Shown here piece by piece: positions 29,464 through 42,463 of a DNA stretch of 64,000 nt; the stretch's first letter is position 1, and each line of letters opens with the position of its first letter. The position numbers and the translations under genes were made by a program. The stretch is from positions 296,198 through 360,197 of the forward strand of contig NZ_CP046220.1 of assembly GCF_012571605.1 (NCBI RefSeq), written 5' to 3'. The notes beneath the pieces are model-generated. The model was given only the letters and a program-made list of their open reading frames with translations, was not told the DNA's origin and searched no databases. Origin of the DNA: Enterobacteriaceae endosymbiont of Macroplea appendiculata (GTDB taxonomy: Bacteria; Pseudomonadota; Gammaproteobacteria; Enterobacterales; Enterobacteriaceae).

Positions 29464-30117
29464 TTAAACAAAATTATATTTTTTATATCCTTTAGCAACG
29501 ATATAAATTTCACAAGAACGAGTTTTGGAAGAATTAGGTTTTCTAATACGTACGTTATCAAACATTTTACATATTTTATGATATAAAGATTGAAATTCAT
29601 TACTTTGGAATATTTTCATGACAATACTACCATTATACACTAAATAATTTTTACATAAATTCAACACTATTAAATTTAAATATATAGATTTTGGTATGTC
29701 TATGGTTTTTATTCCAGTCATATTAGGTGCCATATCAGACATAATAATTTGTGTTTTTTGTTTCTTAAATTTTTGTTCCAATTTATTATATATGTTTATA
29801 TCTAATAAATTTCCTTGGATAAAATCCACATTATATATCTTTTCCATGGATAAAATATCATTAGCAATAATTTTACCTGTTTCCCCTATTTGTAAACTAG
29901 CAAAACTAGACCATCCTCCTGGTGAAGAACCAAAATCAATAACATTCATACCTTTCTTAAAAAGGTAGTCTATATTATGTAATTCTTCTAATTTAAACCA
30001 TGATCTTGAACGAAATTTATTAAAATTATTATGTACTTTTTTAACATAATAATCACTGAAGTGATTTTTTAACCATATTAATTTTGATTTATGCTTTTTT
30101 TTATTTATAAAAATCAT
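29464..30117 (-). CDS. rlmE: 23S rRNA 2'-O-ribose methyltransferase (U2552)
   Basis: RrmJ/FtsJ methylates U2552 in the 23S A loop, a late 50S assembly step. The 217 aa protein (E. coli 209) has the K-D-K catalytic set: K in SRSWFKLEE, D in IIMSDMAPNM, K in VMKIFQ. The SAM site is DFGSSPGGWS. It forms the conserved rlmE-ftsH pair; divergent from dut. Confidence 0.96.
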   Translation of the reverse strand: MIFINKKKHKSKLIWLKNHFSDYYVKKVHNNFNKFRSRSWFKLEELHNIDYLFKKGMNVIDFGSSPGGWSSFASLQIGETGKIIANDILSMEKIYNVDFIQGNLLDINIYNKLEQKFKKQKTQIIMSDMAPNMTGIKTIDIPKSIYLNLIVLNLCKNYLVYNGSIVMKIFQSNEFQSLYHKICKMFDNVRIRKPNSSKTRSCEIYIVAKGYKKYNFV

Positions 30118-30275
30118 TTATTTCATTAAAAAATTAATTATGTTATAATCATTTTATTATTTTAAACTATATATTATGCTAGTTTTAAATAAAAATTTTC
30201 AAATTTTATGATATTATATCAAAGTTTTTATTTAATTGCAATTTAGTATATATTATTTTAATTTATTTATTAAAT

Positions 30276-30731
30276 ATGAAAAAAATAGATATTAAAATTT
30301 TAGATAGTCGTATTGGTAGTTTATACCAATTACCACAATATGCTACTTCTGGATCAGCTGGATTAGATTTAAGAGCTTGTATTAATGAAAATATTATAAT
30401 ACAGCCTAATAGTAACATTATATTACCAACAGGATTGGCTATACATATTAAAGATCCTAATATAGCAGCTATTATTATTCCAAGATCAGGATTAGGACAT
30501 TATCATGGTATAGTTTTAAGTAACCTAATCGGTTTAATAGATTCTGATTATCAAGGACATGTCATGATACCTGTTTGGAATCGTAGTTGTAAGACAATTA
30601 AAATATTACCTGGTTTAAAAATTGCTCAAATGATATTTTTACCAATTTATCAAGTACAATTCAATATTGTCAAAAATTTTACAATATCTACAAGAAATAT
30701 TCATGGTTTTGGTCATACAGGTATAATATAA
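30276..30731 (+). CDS. dut: Deoxyuridine triphosphatase
   Basis: Trimeric dUTPase hydrolysing dUTP to dUMP and pyrophosphate, keeping uracil out of DNA. It has 151 aa, as in E. coli. Motifs 1-5 are visible, including AGLDLRA near residue 28, [18 protein letters not shown] and the C-terminal flexible arm [10 protein letters not shown]. It acts in the same uracil-avoidance pathway as Ung, which is frameshifted at 50613-51289. It converges on rpoC. Confidence 0.97.
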   Translation: MKKIDIKILDSRIGSLYQLPQYATSGSAGLDLRACINENIIIQPNSNIILPTGLAIHIKDPNIAAIIIPRSGLGHYHGIVLSNLIGLIDSDYQGHVMIPVWNRSCKTIKILPGLKIAQMIFLPIYQVQFNIVKNFTISTRNIHGFGHTGII

Positions 30732-30738
30732 AAACTTA

Positions 30739-30769
30739 ATATATTTTAAAGATTATGTTTAAAATATAT
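30739..30769. terminator. Bidirectional hairpin between dut and rpoC
   Basis: Twelve-base perfect arms (30739-30750 and 30758-30769) around a 7-base loop between the convergent dut and rpoC stop codons. All-AT stem with TTTT tracts; a plausible weak terminator for both genes. Confidence 0.6.
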
Positions 30770-30774
30770 GAAGA

Positions 30775-33700
30775 TTATTTTTTAACATTTAAATTTGCAT
30801 TAAGTAACTCGGTTAAATTAGCTGCTGCTGCAGTAATGTTATCTGTTTGCTTAGATTTTTGTTCTTTTATACGTTGTTGATGGTAAGCATAACCAGTACC
30901 AGCTGGAATTAATCTACCAACTATAACATTTTCTTTTAAACCTCTTAAATAATCATGTTTACCTCCTACAGCAGATTCAGTTAACACTCTTGTTGTTTCT
31001 TGAAATGATGCTGCAGAAATAAATGAAGAGGTTGCTAAAGATGCTTTTGTAATACCTAATAAATTATGTTTATATAATATATTTTTTTTATTATGTTTAT
31101 TAAAATTCTGATTTAACATTTTTATTTGTGATACTTCTACTTGTTCACCAACTAAAAAATTTGAATCTCCAGGATTAAGAATAGTTGCTTTACGTAACAT
31201 TTGACGTATAATAACCTCTATATGTTTATCATTAATTTTTACACCTTGTAATCTGTATACATCTTGTACTTCATTAATAATATAATGAGTAACTGCACTA
31301 ACACCACGTAAACGTAAGATATCATGTGAAGATTCCGGACCATCAGAAATAATATCACCTTTATTTACTAATTCACCCTCAAAAACATTTAATTGACGCC
31401 ATTTAGGTATCATTTCTTCATATGTATTATCTGTAGAAGTTATTATTATTCTTCTTTTACCTTTAGTTTCTTTCCCAAAAGATATTACACCACTAATTTC
31501 TGCTAAAATTGCCGCATCTTTTGGACGACGTGCTTCAAATAAGTCTGCAACTCTAGGAAGACCACCAGTAATATCTTTAGTACTAATAGATTCTTGTGGT
31601 ACTCTTGCTAAAATATCACCAATACTAATTTTAGTACCATTATTAAAATTAATAATAGCTTTATTTGGTAAAAAATAATGCGCAGGCATATCTGTACCAG
31701 GAATAATAAGATCATGATTTTCTTCATCTATAATTTTTAACATAGGACGATAATCTTTACTAACACTACTTCTTTCTGCGGCATCTAAAACTACAATAGA
31801 AGATAAACCTGTTAAATCATCTGTTTGTTTAATAATATTTTGCCCCTCAATCATATCACAAAATTTTATTTTACCAGTTACTTCACTAATAATTGGCATG
31901 GTATGAGGATCCCAATATGCCACTATTTCACCTGCAGTAACTTTAGAACCATTTTTTTTAGTAATAACAGCACCATAAGGTATTTTATAACTTTCTGTAG
32001 TTTTACCAAAATTATTAAGAATTGTTAATTCTACATTTCTAGATGTAACTATAACTTTTCCTAAAGAATTTATTACATATTTTATATTTACTAGATTAAT
32101 AAAACCTTGATCTTTAACTTGTACACTAGATTCTGTAGCTGTTCTAGAAGCTGCTCCTCCTATATGGAAAGTTCTCATGGTTAATTGTGTACCAGGTTCA
32201 CCAATCGATTGTGCCGCAATAACACCAATAGCTTCACCTTTATTAATTAAATGTCCACGAGCTAAATCTCTGCCGTAACAATAAGCACATACACCAAAAT
32301 TAGTTTCACAACTTACTACTGATCTTACAATAATACTATCTATAGAATATTTTTCTAATAAATTACAATATTCTTCGTTTAATAAAGTATTTTTATGTAT
32401 GATAATATCATCTGTATGAGGTTTTTTAATATCTTGTAAATTTACTCTTCCTAATACTCGATCTTTTAATGGTTCTTTAATATCTCCTCCTGTAATTATA
32501 GAAGACATTTTAATGCCTTTAATCGTATGACAATTATCTTCAGTAATCACTAAATCTTGTGCTACATCTACTAATCTACGTGTTAAATAACCAGAATTAG
32601 CTGTTTTTAATGCTGTATCTGCTAAACCTTTTCTTGCACCATGTGTAGATATAAAATATTGTAACACATTTAAACCTTCACGGAAATTAGCTACAATAGG
32701 TGTTTCAATAATTGAACCATCTGGTTTAGCCATTAAACCACGCATACCTGCTAATTGTCTAATTTGTGCCGCAGATCCTCTAGCTCCAGAATCAGCCATC
32801 ATAAAAATATTATTAAATGAACTTTGTTGTCTAATATTACCAGTTTTATCTATAATATTTTCAATAGATAAGTTTCTCATCATAGATTTAGCAACTTTTT
32901 CATTAGCAGCAGACCAAATATCAATAACTTTATTATAACGTTCTCCAGCAGTTACTAATCCTGTTTGAAATTGTTCTTGTATTTCAGATACTTCGTTTTC
33001 AGCTTCTTGAACAATATCTTTTTTGTTTTTTGGTATAATAATATCATCTATTCCAACAGATGAACCAGAACGAGCTGCATAATGAAAACCTGTATACATA
33101 ATTTGGTCTGCAAAAATTACAGTATGTTTTAAACCTAAAGTTCTATAACATATATTTAACATATGTGAGATGGATGCTTTACCCAAAGTTTTATTAATAA
33201 GATCATAAGATAAACCTTTAGGGACATAAGACCAAAATATTGATCTTCCGATAGTTGTATCTATTATTTTAGTTGTCTTAGTAAAAATATTATTTTTACG
33301 ATTAAATAAATATTCTGTAATTCGTACTTTAACACAGGCATGTAAATCTACTTCTCCTAAAAGATAAATTCTTTCTGCTTCTTTAGGTCCTGTTAAATAC
33401 ATTCCTTCGCCTTTAGCATTAATTTTATCCTTCGTCATATAATACAAACCTAAGATTACATCTTGTGATGGTACAATAATAGGTTCTCCATTTGCAGGAG
33501 ATAAAATATTATTTGTAGACATCATTAATATTCTAGCTTCTAACTGTGCTTCTAAAGTTAAAGGAACATGTACTGCCATTTGATCACCATCAAAATCAGC
33601 ATTGTATGCTGCGCATACTAAAGGATGTAATTGTATAGCTTTACCTTCTATTAAAATTGGTTCAAACGCTTGTATGCCTAATCTATGTAAAGTTGGTGCT

Positions 33701-34974
33701 CTATTTAATAAGATAGGATGTTCTTGGATGACTTCATCAAGTATATCCCATACAATTGGTTCTTCTTTTTCTACCATTTTTTTCGCAGATTTTATAGTAT
33801 TAGCTAAACCTCTAATTTCTAATTTACCATATATAAAAGGCTTAAATAATTCTAGAGCCATTTTTTTAGGTAAACCACATTGATGTAGATGTAAATAAGG
33901 TCCTACAGTAATAACTGATCTACCAGAGTAATCTACTCTTTTACCTAATAAATTTTGTCTAAATCTACCTTGTTTTCCTTTAATCATATCTGCTAAAGAT
34001 TTTAAAGGACGTTTATTAGATCCCGTAATTGCTCGTCCTCGTCTACCATTATCTAATAATGCATCTACAGCTTCTTGCAACATTCTCTTTTCATTTCTAA
34101 TGATAATATCTGGTGCTGATAATTCTAATAAACGTTTTAACCTATTATTACGGTTTATAACACGACGATATAAATCATTTAAATCTGAAGTAGCAAATCG
34201 ACCGCCATCTAACGGTACTAAAGGTCTTAAATCAGGTGGTAGTACAGGTAAAACTGTTAAAATCATCCATTCTGGTTTATTACTAGAATGTATAAAAGAT
34301 TCTAATAATTTGATTCGTTTAGTAATTTTTTTACGTTTAGTCTCAGAATTAGTCTTATATATTTCATTACATAATCTAGTATATTCTTGCTGTAAATTTA
34401 TATTTTTTAATAATGTTTGTATAGCTTTTGCACCCATTTGTGCATTAAATTCGTCACCAAATTCTTCTATAACTTCTAAATATTGTTCTTCTGATAAAAT
34501 CTGGTTTTTTTTTAATGTTGTTATTCCTATATCAATAACAACATATGCTTCAAAATATAAAACTCTCTCAATATCTTTTAATGGTATATTCAATAATAAA
34601 CCAATACGTGATGGTAATGATTTTAAAAACCAAATATGTGCAATAGGTGCGGCTAATTCAATATGACCCATTCTATCTCTTCTTACTTTAGTTTGTGTAA
34701 CTTCTACACCACATTTTTCACAAACTACACCTCTATGTTTTAAACGTTTATATTTACCACATAAACATTCATAATCTTTTATAGGTCCAAAAATACGTGC
34801 ACAAAATAAACCATCACGTTCTGGTTTAAATGTACGATAATTTATTGTTTCTGGTTTTTTAACTTCTCCAAAAGACCAAGATCTCATCATGTCTGCAGAA
34901 GCTAAAGTAATTTTTATAGTGTTAAAATCGTTTATTCTACTTTGTGATTGTAAATATTTAAATTGATCGTTCAC
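30775..34974 (-). CDS. rpoC: RNA polymerase beta' subunit
   Basis: Catalytic large subunit of RNA polymerase. It has 1399 aa (E. coli 1407) and is highly conserved throughout. The N-terminal zinc site [20 protein letters not shown], the catalytic NADFDGDQM, the trigger-loop region, and the second zinc cluster ([15 protein letters not shown]) are intact. It overlaps nothing and follows rpoB by 50 bases. Only the extreme C-terminus is shortened. Confidence 0.99.
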   Translation of the reverse strand: MNDQFKYLQSQSRINDFNTIKITLASADMMRSWSFGEVKKPETINYRTFKPERDGLFCARIFGPIKDYECLCGKYKRLKHRGVVCEKCGVEVTQTKVRRDRMGHIELAAPIAHIWFLKSLPSRIGLLLNIPLKDIERVLYFEAYVVIDIGITTLKKNQILSEEQYLEVIEEFGDEFNAQMGAKAIQTLLKNINLQQEYTRLCNEIYKTNSETKRKKITKRIKLLESFIHSSNKPEWMILTVLPVLPPDLRPLVPLDGGRFATSDLNDLYRRVINRNNRLKRLLELSAPDIIIRNEKRMLQEAVDALLDNGRRGRAITGSNKRPLKSLADMIKGKQGRFRQNLLGKRVDYSGRSVITVGPYLHLHQCGLPKKMALELFKPFIYGKLEIRGLANTIKSAKKMVEKEEPIVWDILDEVIQEHPILLNRAPTLHRLGIQAFEPILIEGKAIQLHPLVCAAYNADFDGDQMAVHVPLTLEAQLEARILMMSTNNILSPANGEPIIVPSQDVILGLYYMTKDKINAKGEGMYLTGPKEAERIYLLGEVDLHACVKVRITEYLFNRKNNIFTKTTKIIDTTIGRSIFWSYVPKGLSYDLINKTLGKASISHMLNICYRTLGLKHTVIFADQIMYTGFHYAARSGSSVGIDDIIIPKNKKDIVQEAENEVSEIQEQFQTGLVTAGERYNKVIDIWSAANEKVAKSMMRNLSIENIIDKTGNIRQQSSFNNIFMMADSGARGSAAQIRQLAGMRGLMAKPDGSIIETPIVANFREGLNVLQYFISTHGARKGLADTALKTANSGYLTRRLVDVAQDLVITEDNCHTIKGIKMSSIITGGDIKEPLKDRVLGRVNLQDIKKPHTDDIIIHKNTLLNEEYCNLLEKYSIDSIIVRSVVSCETNFGVCAYCYGRDLARGHLINKGEAIGVIAAQSIGEPGTQLTMRTFHIGGAASRTATESSVQVKDQGFINLVNIKYVINSLGKVIVTSRNVELTILNNFGKTTESYKIPYGAVITKKNGSKVTAGEIVAYWDPHTMPIISEVTGKIKFCDMIEGQNIIKQTDDLTGLSSIVVLDAAERSSVSKDYRPMLKIIDEENHDLIIPGTDMPAHYFLPNKAIINFNNGTKISIGDILARVPQESISTKDITGGLPRVADLFEARRPKDAAILAEISGVISFGKETKGKRRIIITSTDNTYEEMIPKWRQLNVFEGELVNKGDIISDGPESSHDILRLRGVSAVTHYIINEVQDVYRLQGVKINDKHIEVIIRQMLRKATILNPGDSNFLVGEQVEVSQIKMLNQNFNKHNKKNILYKHNLLGITKASLATSSFISAASFQETTRVLTESAVGGKHDYLRGLKENVIVGRLIPAGTGYAYHQQRIKEQKSKQTDNITAAAANLTELLNANLNVKK

Positions 34975-35024
34975 AAATATATAACCTCAAATATGTATAT
35001 AAAATAATAATGTATGACTCCATA

Positions 35025-38000
35025 TTATTTATATTTATTTTTCTTTTCTAAATCTATATTCATTCCTAATGAACGTATTTCCTTTAATAAAACATTAAAA
35101 GATTCCGGAATTCCTGGTTCCATTTGATGATTCCCATCTACAATATTTTTATACATTTTGGTACGACCATTCACATCATCTGATTTAATAGTTAACATTT
35201 CTTGTAACGTATATGCTGCACCATAGGCTTCTAAAGCCCATACTTCCATTTCACCAAATCTTTGACCACCAAATTGAGCTTTACCACCTAACGGTTGTTG
35301 TGTCACCAAACTATATGATCCAGTAGATCTTGCATGCATTTTATCATCTACTAAATGATTTAATTTTAACATATACATATAACCAACTGTAACAGGTCTT
35401 TCAAAAAGTTCTCCTGTACGTCCATCATATAAATTAATTTGTCCTGATGTAGGTAACTTAGCTAATTGTAATAATAATTTTATTTCTTTTTCTGTAGCAC
35501 CATCAAATACTGGAGTAGCTATAGGCAAACCATCTTTTAAATTATGTGCTAAAGTTAATAATTCTTGGTCAGTCAGTTGTTGTAAATTTACTTCTTGACG
35601 TATATTGCAACCTATATTATATACTTTTTGCATAAAATTTCTTAAATCATGCATGTTTTGTTCTTTTTGCAATAAAAGACTAATTTGTTGTCCGATTCCT
35701 TTAGCCGCCATACCTAAATGTGTTTCTAATATTTGTCCTATATTCATTCTTGAAGGAACCCCTAATGGATTAAGAACAATATCTACAGGAACGCCATATT
35801 CATCGTAAGGCATATCTTCTACAGGACAAATTTTAGAAATAACTCCTTTATTACCATGACGTCCAGCCATTTTATCTCCCGGTTGTACTTGTCTTTTTAT
35901 TGCTAAATTAACTTTTACAATTTTTAATATTCCAGGTGCTAAATCATTTCCACGAATAATTTTTTTTTTTTGTTTTTCTAATTTTTTGTTAAAAACATGT
36001 TTTAATTTTTCATATTGTTTAATTAAATCAATAACTATTTTACGTTCATTTTTTTGTTTAGTTGGTAATAATGCATACCACTTGCTATAATGTTTACTAT
36101 ATAAATCTTGTTCAAGACATTTATGCTTCAATAAATATTGTTTTAAATATGTTAGAATATAATGCTTAAAAATTTTTTGTTCCTTAGACAAATTTTCCTG
36201 AAGTTGTTTTAATTCCATTTCTTCTATTTCTATAGTCCGTTGATCTTTTTTAACTCCTTCACGCGTGAAAATTTTTACATCAATCACTACACCAGAAATA
36301 CCATTTGGTACACGTAAAGATGTATCTTTTACATCAGAAGCTTTTTCACCAAAAATTGCTCGTAATAATTTTTCTTCTGGTGATAATTGTGTTTCTCCTT
36401 TAGGAGTTACTTTACCAACTAAAATATCACCACTTTTAACTTCTGCACCAATATATACAATTCCTGATGAATCTAATTTAGATAAAGAAGATTCACTAAC
36501 ATTTGGTATATCAGCTGTAATTTCTTCTTGTCCTAGTTTAGTATCACGAGATATACAAGACAATTCTTGTATATGTATTGTAGTAAATTTATCTTGATGT
36601 ACTATATGTTCAGATAATAATATTGAATCTTCAAAATTGTACCCATTCCATGGCATAAAAGCTACACGCATATTTTGCCCTAAAGCTAATTCTCCTAAAT
36701 CAGTTGCTGGACCATCTGCTAATACGTCTCCTTTATTCACATTATCATTTAAATTTACACAAGGTGTTTGATTAATACATGTATTTTGGTTAGATCTTTT
36801 ATATTTGATTAAATGATATATATCTATATTATGAGAAAATATATCTGTGTTATTATGTTTTTGTATAATAATACATGATGCATCTATATATTTTACGATA
36901 CCATTATTTTGTGCAATAATTGTCACTCCGGAATCTACGGCAACAACTCTTTCCATTCCTGTACCAACTAAAGGTTTTTCAGTTTTTAATATTGGCACCG
37001 CTTGTCGTTGCATATTCGCACCCATTAAAGCTCTATTAGCATCATCATGTTCTAAAAATGGTATTAAAGATGCTCCTACAGATACAATTTGTTGTGCTGA
37101 AACATCCATATAATGTATTTGTTTTTTATCAAATAAATGGAATTCACCTTGATGTCTACACGTGATATAATCATCTATAATAACATGATTATGATCTAAG
37201 TTTATATGAGCTTGGGCAATAATAAAATTACCTTCTTCAATTGAGGATAAATAATGTATTGTATTATTTACTTGACCATCATTTACACAACGATACGGAG
37301 TGACTAAGAATCCATATTGATTAGTTGTTGCATAAAGAGATAAAGAATTAATTAAACCAATATTTGGTCCTTCAGGTGTTTCAATTGGACATACTCGTCC
37401 ATAATGTGTTGGATGTACATCACGAACTTCGAAACCTGCTCTTTCACGTGTTAAACCACCAGGACCTAATGCTGATATACGACGTTTATGTGTTATTTCT
37501 GCTAATGGATTATTTTGATCCATAAATTGTGATAATTGACTAGAACAAAAAAATTCTTTTATAGCTGCAGAAATAGGTTTTGCATTAATTATATCCTGTG
37601 GTGTAAGCATATCTGTTTCACTTAACGATAATCTTTCTTTTACAGCACGTTCTACACGTATTAAACCTATACGAAATTGGTTTTCAACCATTTCACCAAT
37701 AGAACGAACTCGACGATTACCTAGATGATCAATATCATCAATATGACCTTTACCATTTCTAATATCAATTAATTTTTTAATTACATCTATAATATCATTA
37801 TGAGTTAATAAACCAGATCCTGTTGCGTGACTACGTTTTAAAGAATAGTTAAATTTCATCCGTCCTACGGCAGATAAATCATAACGTTCTTCTGTAAAGA
37901 ATAAACGTTTAAATAATAATTCTGCTGCTTCTTTAGTTGGTGGTTCTCCTGGTCTAATCATCCTGTAGATCTCTAATAAAGCTTCTGTACGATCTAATGT

Positions 38001-39062
38001 TGTATCGATTCTTAAAGTACTAGAAATATACGGTCCTTGATCTAAATCATTAGTAAAAATAGTCTCAATACTATTAAAATTATTGTTAATAATATTATTA
38101 ATATTCTCAATAGATAAAAAAGAATTAGCAGAAATAATAACTTCACCAGTATTTGGATTAATATAATCTTTAGCAACAATTTTGCCTACAAGATATTCTT
38201 TTGTAACATTTATATAACGAATATTATCTTTTTTTAGTTTATTAATATGTTTTAATGTAATTCTTTTACCTTTATGAATATAATGAACGCCATTAATACT
38301 AATATCAAATAGAGCCGTTTCACCACGTAATCTGTTAGGAAATAGCATCATAGTTATTTCATGATTATTTATTTTGTAAATATTTTTTTGGAAAAAAAGA
38401 TCTAATATTTTTTCTTGATCATAATGTAATGCTTTCAAAATTACGGTAACAGGTAGTTTTCTTCTTCGGTCTATACGCATAAAAAGATTATCTTTTAAAT
38501 CAAATTCAAAATCTAACCATGAACCGCGATAAGGTATAATACGTGCATTATATAATATTTTTCCTGAAGAATGTGTTTTACCTTTATCGCTATCAAAAAA
38601 AACTCCAGGACTTCTATGTAACTGCGAAACAACAACCCTTTCAATACCATTAATAATAAATGTACCGTTAGTTGTCATTAATGGTATTTCACCCATATAA
38701 ACTTCTTGTTCTTTTATACTATTAATATTATTTTTATTTTCTTTATCATAAATAATTAATTTTAACTTTACACGCAAAGCCGCGGAATATGTCATACCTC
38801 TTATATGGCATTCTTGGACATTGTAAACAGGTTCGCCTAAACGAAAATTAATATATTCTAGTATACAATAATTGTTATAACTATATATAGGAAAAATAGT
38901 TTTAAAGGCAGATTCTAAACCACAATTTCCTGTATTATTTTTTTGTATGAATTTTTCGAATGAATCTAATTGAATAGAAAGTAAATATGGGATATCCAAA
39001 ATATGAGGTCTTTTCCCAAAATCTTTGCGAATACGTTTTTTTTCAGTTTGAGAATAAACCAT
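35025..39062 (-). CDS. rpoB: RNA polymerase beta subunit
   Basis: Second large subunit of RNA polymerase, 1345 aa from the ATG at 39062 (E. coli 1342). An in-frame TTG at 39074 is rejected because [18 protein letters not shown] aligns exactly with the E. coli N-terminus and GAGGAA is correctly spaced. The rifampicin pocket [20 protein letters not shown] is wild-type. The rplL-rpoB spacer is only about 70 bases, with no obvious attenuator. Confidence 0.99.
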   Translation of the reverse strand: MVYSQTEKKRIRKDFGKRPHILDIPYLLSIQLDSFEKFIQKNNTGNCGLESAFKTIFPIYSYNNYCILEYINFRLGEPVYNVQECHIRGMTYSAALRVKLKLIIYDKENKNNINSIKEQEVYMGEIPLMTTNGTFIINGIERVVVSQLHRSPGVFFDSDKGKTHSSGKILYNARIIPYRGSWLDFEFDLKDNLFMRIDRRRKLPVTVILKALHYDQEKILDLFFQKNIYKINNHEITMMLFPNRLRGETALFDISINGVHYIHKGKRITLKHINKLKKDNIRYINVTKEYLVGKIVAKDYINPNTGEVIISANSFLSIENINNIINNNFNSIETIFTNDLDQGPYISSTLRIDTTLDRTEALLEIYRMIRPGEPPTKEAAELLFKRLFFTEERYDLSAVGRMKFNYSLKRSHATGSGLLTHNDIIDVIKKLIDIRNGKGHIDDIDHLGNRRVRSIGEMVENQFRIGLIRVERAVKERLSLSETDMLTPQDIINAKPISAAIKEFFCSSQLSQFMDQNNPLAEITHKRRISALGPGGLTRERAGFEVRDVHPTHYGRVCPIETPEGPNIGLINSLSLYATTNQYGFLVTPYRCVNDGQVNNTIHYLSSIEEGNFIIAQAHINLDHNHVIIDDYITCRHQGEFHLFDKKQIHYMDVSAQQIVSVGASLIPFLEHDDANRALMGANMQRQAVPILKTEKPLVGTGMERVVAVDSGVTIIAQNNGIVKYIDASCIIIQKHNNTDIFSHNIDIYHLIKYKRSNQNTCINQTPCVNLNDNVNKGDVLADGPATDLGELALGQNMRVAFMPWNGYNFEDSILLSEHIVHQDKFTTIHIQELSCISRDTKLGQEEITADIPNVSESSLSKLDSSGIVYIGAEVKSGDILVGKVTPKGETQLSPEEKLLRAIFGEKASDVKDTSLRVPNGISGVVIDVKIFTREGVKKDQRTIEIEEMELKQLQENLSKEQKIFKHYILTYLKQYLLKHKCLEQDLYSKHYSKWYALLPTKQKNERKIVIDLIKQYEKLKHVFNKKLEKQKKKIIRGNDLAPGILKIVKVNLAIKRQVQPGDKMAGRHGNKGVISKICPVEDMPYDEYGVPVDIVLNPLGVPSRMNIGQILETHLGMAAKGIGQQISLLLQKEQNMHDLRNFMQKVYNIGCNIRQEVNLQQLTDQELLTLAHNLKDGLPIATPVFDGATEKEIKLLLQLAKLPTSGQINLYDGRTGELFERPVTVGYMYMLKLNHLVDDKMHARSTGSYSLVTQQPLGGKAQFGGQRFGEMEVWALEAYGAAYTLQEMLTIKSDDVNGRTKMYKNIVDGNHQMEPGIPESFNVLLKEIRSLGMNIDLEKKNKYK

Positions 39063-39133
39063 ATGGTTCCTCAATTTATATATAATAAAATGAATAATTT
39101 ATTTGATATATGTATAAAATTAAATATATTAAT

Positions 39134-39505
39134 TTATTTAATTTCTATTTCTGCACCAGCATTTTTTAATATTTTTTCTAGTTCTGTTACTTCTGTTTTA
39201 CTAATAGCTTCTTTTAATACAACAGGAGCAGATTCTACTAGATCTTTTGCTTCTTTTAATCCTAAATTCATAATACTTCTTACCGCTTTAATTACAGAAA
39301 TTTTATTCTTACCTATATTAGTAAGATAAATACTAAATTCTGTTTTTTCTTCTACAATTTTTTCTTTAGTACTATTATTCGTATTATTAAAATAATTAGC
39401 AGTGGAAACATCAAATTTTTTTTCCATTAACTTAACTAATTCCATAACATCCATTACAGACATAGATTCAATTTCTTGTATTATTTGTTCTTTAGTAATT
39501 GACAT
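39134..39505 (-). CDS. rplL: 50S ribosomal protein L7/L12
   Basis: Stalk protein that recruits translation GTPases, 123 aa (E. coli 121). An N-terminal dimerisation helix is followed by an Asn/Thr-rich hinge (less alanine-rich than usual) and the C-terminal factor-binding domain with GLKEAKDLVESAP. In rplJ-rplL-rpoB order. Confidence 0.97.
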   Translation of the reverse strand: MSITKEQIIQEIESMSVMDVMELVKLMEKKFDVSTANYFNNTNNSTKEKIVEEKTEFSIYLTNIGKNKISVIKAVRSIMNLGLKEAKDLVESAPVVLKEAISKTEVTELEKILKNAGAEIEIK

Positions 39506-39558
39506 AATAATGATTCCCTAATATAGGATAAAATTTTTATGTAAATGTATTAATAAAT

Positions 39559-40041
39559 TTATTTTTTATTTTTAATCATTATTAATACATACATTAAACG
39601 TTCGATAGCGACAAATTTAATAGTTTTTAATAAAAAACATATTGCTTCCGAATATGTTGGTAAATTAGCTAAAATATCAATATTATCATATAATTTATCA
39701 TTGAAAACAGCAGCTTTAATTTTAAAATTATTATATTTATTTGAAAAATCTTTAAATAATCGTGCAGCTGTACCAGGATGTTTAAAAGAATAACCAACTA
39801 ATATAGATCTACGTATTTTATGTTCTAAAGATTTAAAAGAACTATTTTGTATAATAAGTTTTAGCAAACTATTTTTAATAACATGAATCATTACATTATT
39901 TTCTCGACATTTTTTTCGTAAAATTGTCAAATTATTAACATTAACTCCAGTGAAATTAACTATAACTATAGATACAGCACTTTTATTAATTTTTTTAAAT
40001 TTTGCAACAATCGTTTTTTTTTGTGTAATATTTAATGACAT
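39559..40041 (-). CDS. rplJ: 50S ribosomal protein L10
   Basis: Stalk base protein that anchors L7/L12, 160 aa (E. coli 165). The N-terminal rRNA-binding domain (ITQKKTIVAKFK, HPGTAARLFKDF) is clear; the C-terminal L12-binding helix is diverged and lysine-rich. The 133-base spacer to rplA is shorter than the regulated L10 leader of E. coli, so translational autocontrol may be reduced (inference). Confidence 0.95.
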   Translation of the reverse strand: MSLNITQKKTIVAKFKKINKSAVSIVIVNFTGVNVNNLTILRKKCRENNVMIHVIKNSLLKLIIQNSSFKSLEHKIRRSILVGYSFKHPGTAARLFKDFSNKYNNFKIKAAVFNDKLYDNIDILANLPTYSEAICFLLKTIKFVAIERLMYVLIMIKNKK

Positions 40042-40174
40042 TAGATTATTGCACTCCTAAATGTATGGTATATATTTATTGTTTATAAAATTTAATAATA
40101 TATTAATGTTATTAAATTTTTATGAAAAATTTTCATTATAACAAAAAATAATCATTCGTAAAGCATAAAAATCA

Positions 40175-40879
40175 CTAATAATTATTTAGGTAATCTGTTG
40201 TAATATCAATGGCAATACCCATGGTTGTAGACAAATATATTTTATGAATAAAATTACCTTTTATATTATTAGGTTTGTTTTTTTTTATTGTTTTTAAAAA
40301 AAATAATATATTTTGCTTGATAATGTTATTATCAAAATTTATTTTGCCTATACTAATATGAATTATACCATTTTTATCATTACGGAAGTTTACTTGTCCT
40401 TTCTTGATATTAATAATCGTATCATATACCTTGTTCGTAATTGTACCTAGTTTAGGATTTGGCATAAGACCTTTAGGACCTAATATTGTTCCTAATTTAC
40501 TCACGATATGCATCGTATCAGGAGTAGCAATAACAGTATTAATTTTTTTTATTATTATTCTTGTACTAATTTTAGCTGCTAAATCTTCCATACCAATATA
40601 TTCAGCGCCAGCTTGTTTAGCTTGTATCGCATCTTCTCCTGCAGCAAACACAGCTATATATTTTTTTTGTCCATTATGATATGGTAATAGCACGTTGCTA
40701 CGTATATTTTGTTCTGTCTTCTTAGGATTAATTCCTAACATCACAACTAAATCTATACTTTCAATAAACTTAACTATACTCATTTTTTTAAGATGAATAA
40801 TAGCATCTTCTAATAAAGATTGTATTAATTTATTTTTTTGTGTGTAAAGTGCAGACATGCGTTTTGTGTATCTAACCAT
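40175..40879 (-). CDS. rplA: 50S ribosomal protein L1
   Basis: L1-stalk protein, 234 aa as in E. coli. It begins MVRYTKRM, matching the enteric TKRM start, and carries the conserved MPNPKLGT and G(Q)VNFRNDKNGI blocks. It follows rplK with a 5-base gap, which suggests translational coupling. Confidence 0.97.
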   Translation of the reverse strand: MVRYTKRMSALYTQKNKLIQSLLEDAIIHLKKMSIVKFIESIDLVVMLGINPKKTEQNIRSNVLLPYHNGQKKYIAVFAAGEDAIQAKQAGAEYIGMEDLAAKISTRIIIKKINTVIATPDTMHIVSKLGTILGPKGLMPNPKLGTITNKVYDTIINIKKGQVNFRNDKNGIIHISIGKINFDNNIIKQNILFFLKTIKKNKPNNIKGNFIHKIYLSTTMGIAIDITTDYLNNY

Positions 40880-40884
40880 ATATT

Positions 40885-41319
40885 TTATTCCTTTGTCTCA
40901 ATAACTATCCCCATAGACAGTGCAGTTCCTTCGATGGAACGCATTATAGCATTGATATCTGCTCCCGTCATATCAACAGATTTATATTGTGCAATATCAC
41001 GAATTTGTGCGTGCGTAATAGTACCAATATTTTCTGTTTTAGGTTTATTAGCCCCTTTTTTTATATCTAATATTTTTTTTATCATAACTGATGCAGGTGT
41101 AGTTTTAGTTATAAAAGTAAAAGATTTATCTATATAAATAGTAATAATAACTGGTATAGGCATACCTTTTTCTAAATTTTTTGTTTGTGTATTAAATATT
41201 TTACAAAATTCCATAATATTAACTCCATGCTGTCCTAACGCCGGACCAATAGGCGGACTAGGATTAGCTATCCCTGCTGGAATTTGTAATTTTACATAAG
41301 TTTTAATTCTTTTTGCCAT
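40885..41319 (-). CDS. rplK: 50S ribosomal protein L11
   Basis: GTPase-centre protein binding the 1067 region of 23S rRNA, 144 aa (E. coli 142). The proline-rich switch [20 protein letters not shown] is intact. First of the rplK-rplA pair, following nusG in canonical order. Confidence 0.98.
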   Translation of the reverse strand: MAKRIKTYVKLQIPAGIANPSPPIGPALGQHGVNIMEFCKIFNTQTKNLEKGMPIPVIITIYIDKSFTFITKTTPASVMIKKILDIKKGANKPKTENIGTITHAQIRDIAQYKSVDMTGADINAIMRSIEGTALSMGIVIETKE

Positions 41320-41367
41320 ATTACATATTTCCTTTAGTATTAAAATATATTAAATATAATATAATGA

Positions 41368-41913
41368 TTATCCTTTTTCTACTTGACTAAAATTTAAATC
41401 CACTGGAGTAGAACGGCCAAAAATAGAAACTGAAACTTTTAAACGGCTTTTTTCGTAATCTACTTCCTCGACAACACCATTAAAATCTGCAAATGGTCCA
41501 TCATTTACTCTAATCATTTCACCTGGTTCAAATAATGTTTTTGGTCTAGGTTTATTACCAATTTGCTGTAAACGATTAATTATGATATCTACTTCTTTAT
41601 CACTAATAGGTGATGGATTATCTGATACACCTCCTATAAAACCTAAAACTTTAGGTATATTACGTACTAAATGCCAACTAATTTCTTTCATAATCATATT
41701 AACTAATATATATCCTGGAAAAAATTTACGATCACTTCTATATTTCTGTCCATTACGTATTTCTATAATAGCTTCTGTTGGAACTAAAATTTCTCCAAAA
41801 AAATCTTCCATTTTATGTATCTTAATATATTCTCGTAATGATTGAGCTACACGACTTTCAAAACCAGAACGTGCTTGTATAACATACCATTTTTTTTGGC
41901 AAGACCGAAACAT
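41368..41913 (-). CDS. nusG: Transcription antitermination factor NusG
   Basis: Elongation factor that couples RNA polymerase to Rho or the ribosome. The 181 aa protein (E. coli 181) has the NGN domain ([22 protein letters not shown]) and the C-terminal KOW domain ([20 protein letters not shown]). It starts 10 bases after secE. Confidence 0.98.
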   Translation of the reverse strand: MFRSCQKKWYVIQARSGFESRVAQSLREYIKIHKMEDFFGEILVPTEAIIEIRNGQKYRSDRKFFPGYILVNMIMKEISWHLVRNIPKVLGFIGGVSDNPSPISDKEVDIIINRLQQIGNKPRPKTLFEPGEMIRVNDGPFADFNGVVEEVDYEKSRLKVSVSIFGRSTPVDLNFSQVEKG

Positions 41914-41923
41914 ATAATAAACC

Positions 41924-42301
41924 TCATCTAATTAAAAAAGATATTAAATAAATTAAGGAATAATCTAACAACCAGAGAATTATAGAAATTATCACAGTTA
42001 TTATAAATACAATAAATGTCATTTGCAAAGTTTCTATATATGTCGGCCAAAAAATTTTATATACTTCTACAATAGATTTTTTTATAAATGTGGAAATTAT
42101 TTTAAATTTTTTAGTAGATAAAATAACATAACCCATACATATCATTAATACACTAACTAAAAGATCACGAAATATTTCTTGTATGTTTTGATATATATAA
42201 TTATATATTATAATTAACACTAATAATGCTATACTAATAGTCCATTTTATATATTCTATTATATATGCAACTTTATGTCTCTTAAAACCTAAAAAATTCA
42301 T
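41924..42301 (-). CDS. secE: Protein translocase subunit SecE
   Basis: Essential clamp helix of SecYEG. It has 125 aa (E. coli 127) and, as in enterics, three transmembrane segments (about 17-35, 43-61, 91-120). The conserved amphipathic motif [17 protein letters not shown] precedes the last segment. Located upstream of nusG. Confidence 0.95.
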   Translation of the reverse strand: MNFLGFKRHKVAYIIEYIKWTISIALLVLIIIYNYIYQNIQEIFRDLLVSVLMICMGYVILSTKKFKIISTFIKKSIVEVYKIFWPTYIETLQMTFIVFIITVIISIILWLLDYSLIYLISFLIR

Positions 42302-42411
42302 TTTAGATTAACCAATAAAATAAATTAATAGAATTACTATATGATAATATGTAAATTATAAACAATATTTAATGTTTAATAAACATATATAACATGATAA
42401 TTATTTTTTAA

Positions 42412-42438
42412 AAGGGAAATTTTATATTAAATTCCCTT
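42412..42438 (-). terminator. Terminator downstream of tuf
   Basis: Hairpin with AAGGGAAATTT and AAATTCCCTT arms (one-base bulge), one of the few GC-containing stems here; on the minus strand it is followed by a T run. It lies in the 162-base tuf-secE spacer and would separate the joined str and rif units. Confidence 0.65.
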
Positions 42439-42463
42439 ATATAAACCAATAAGTTATCAATAA

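Noticed and set aside
34100-34666. 188-residue plus-strand frame antisense to rpoC
   Set aside because: Long antisense frames are common opposite conserved AT-rich genes; no start signal or homology, and rpoC is certain.
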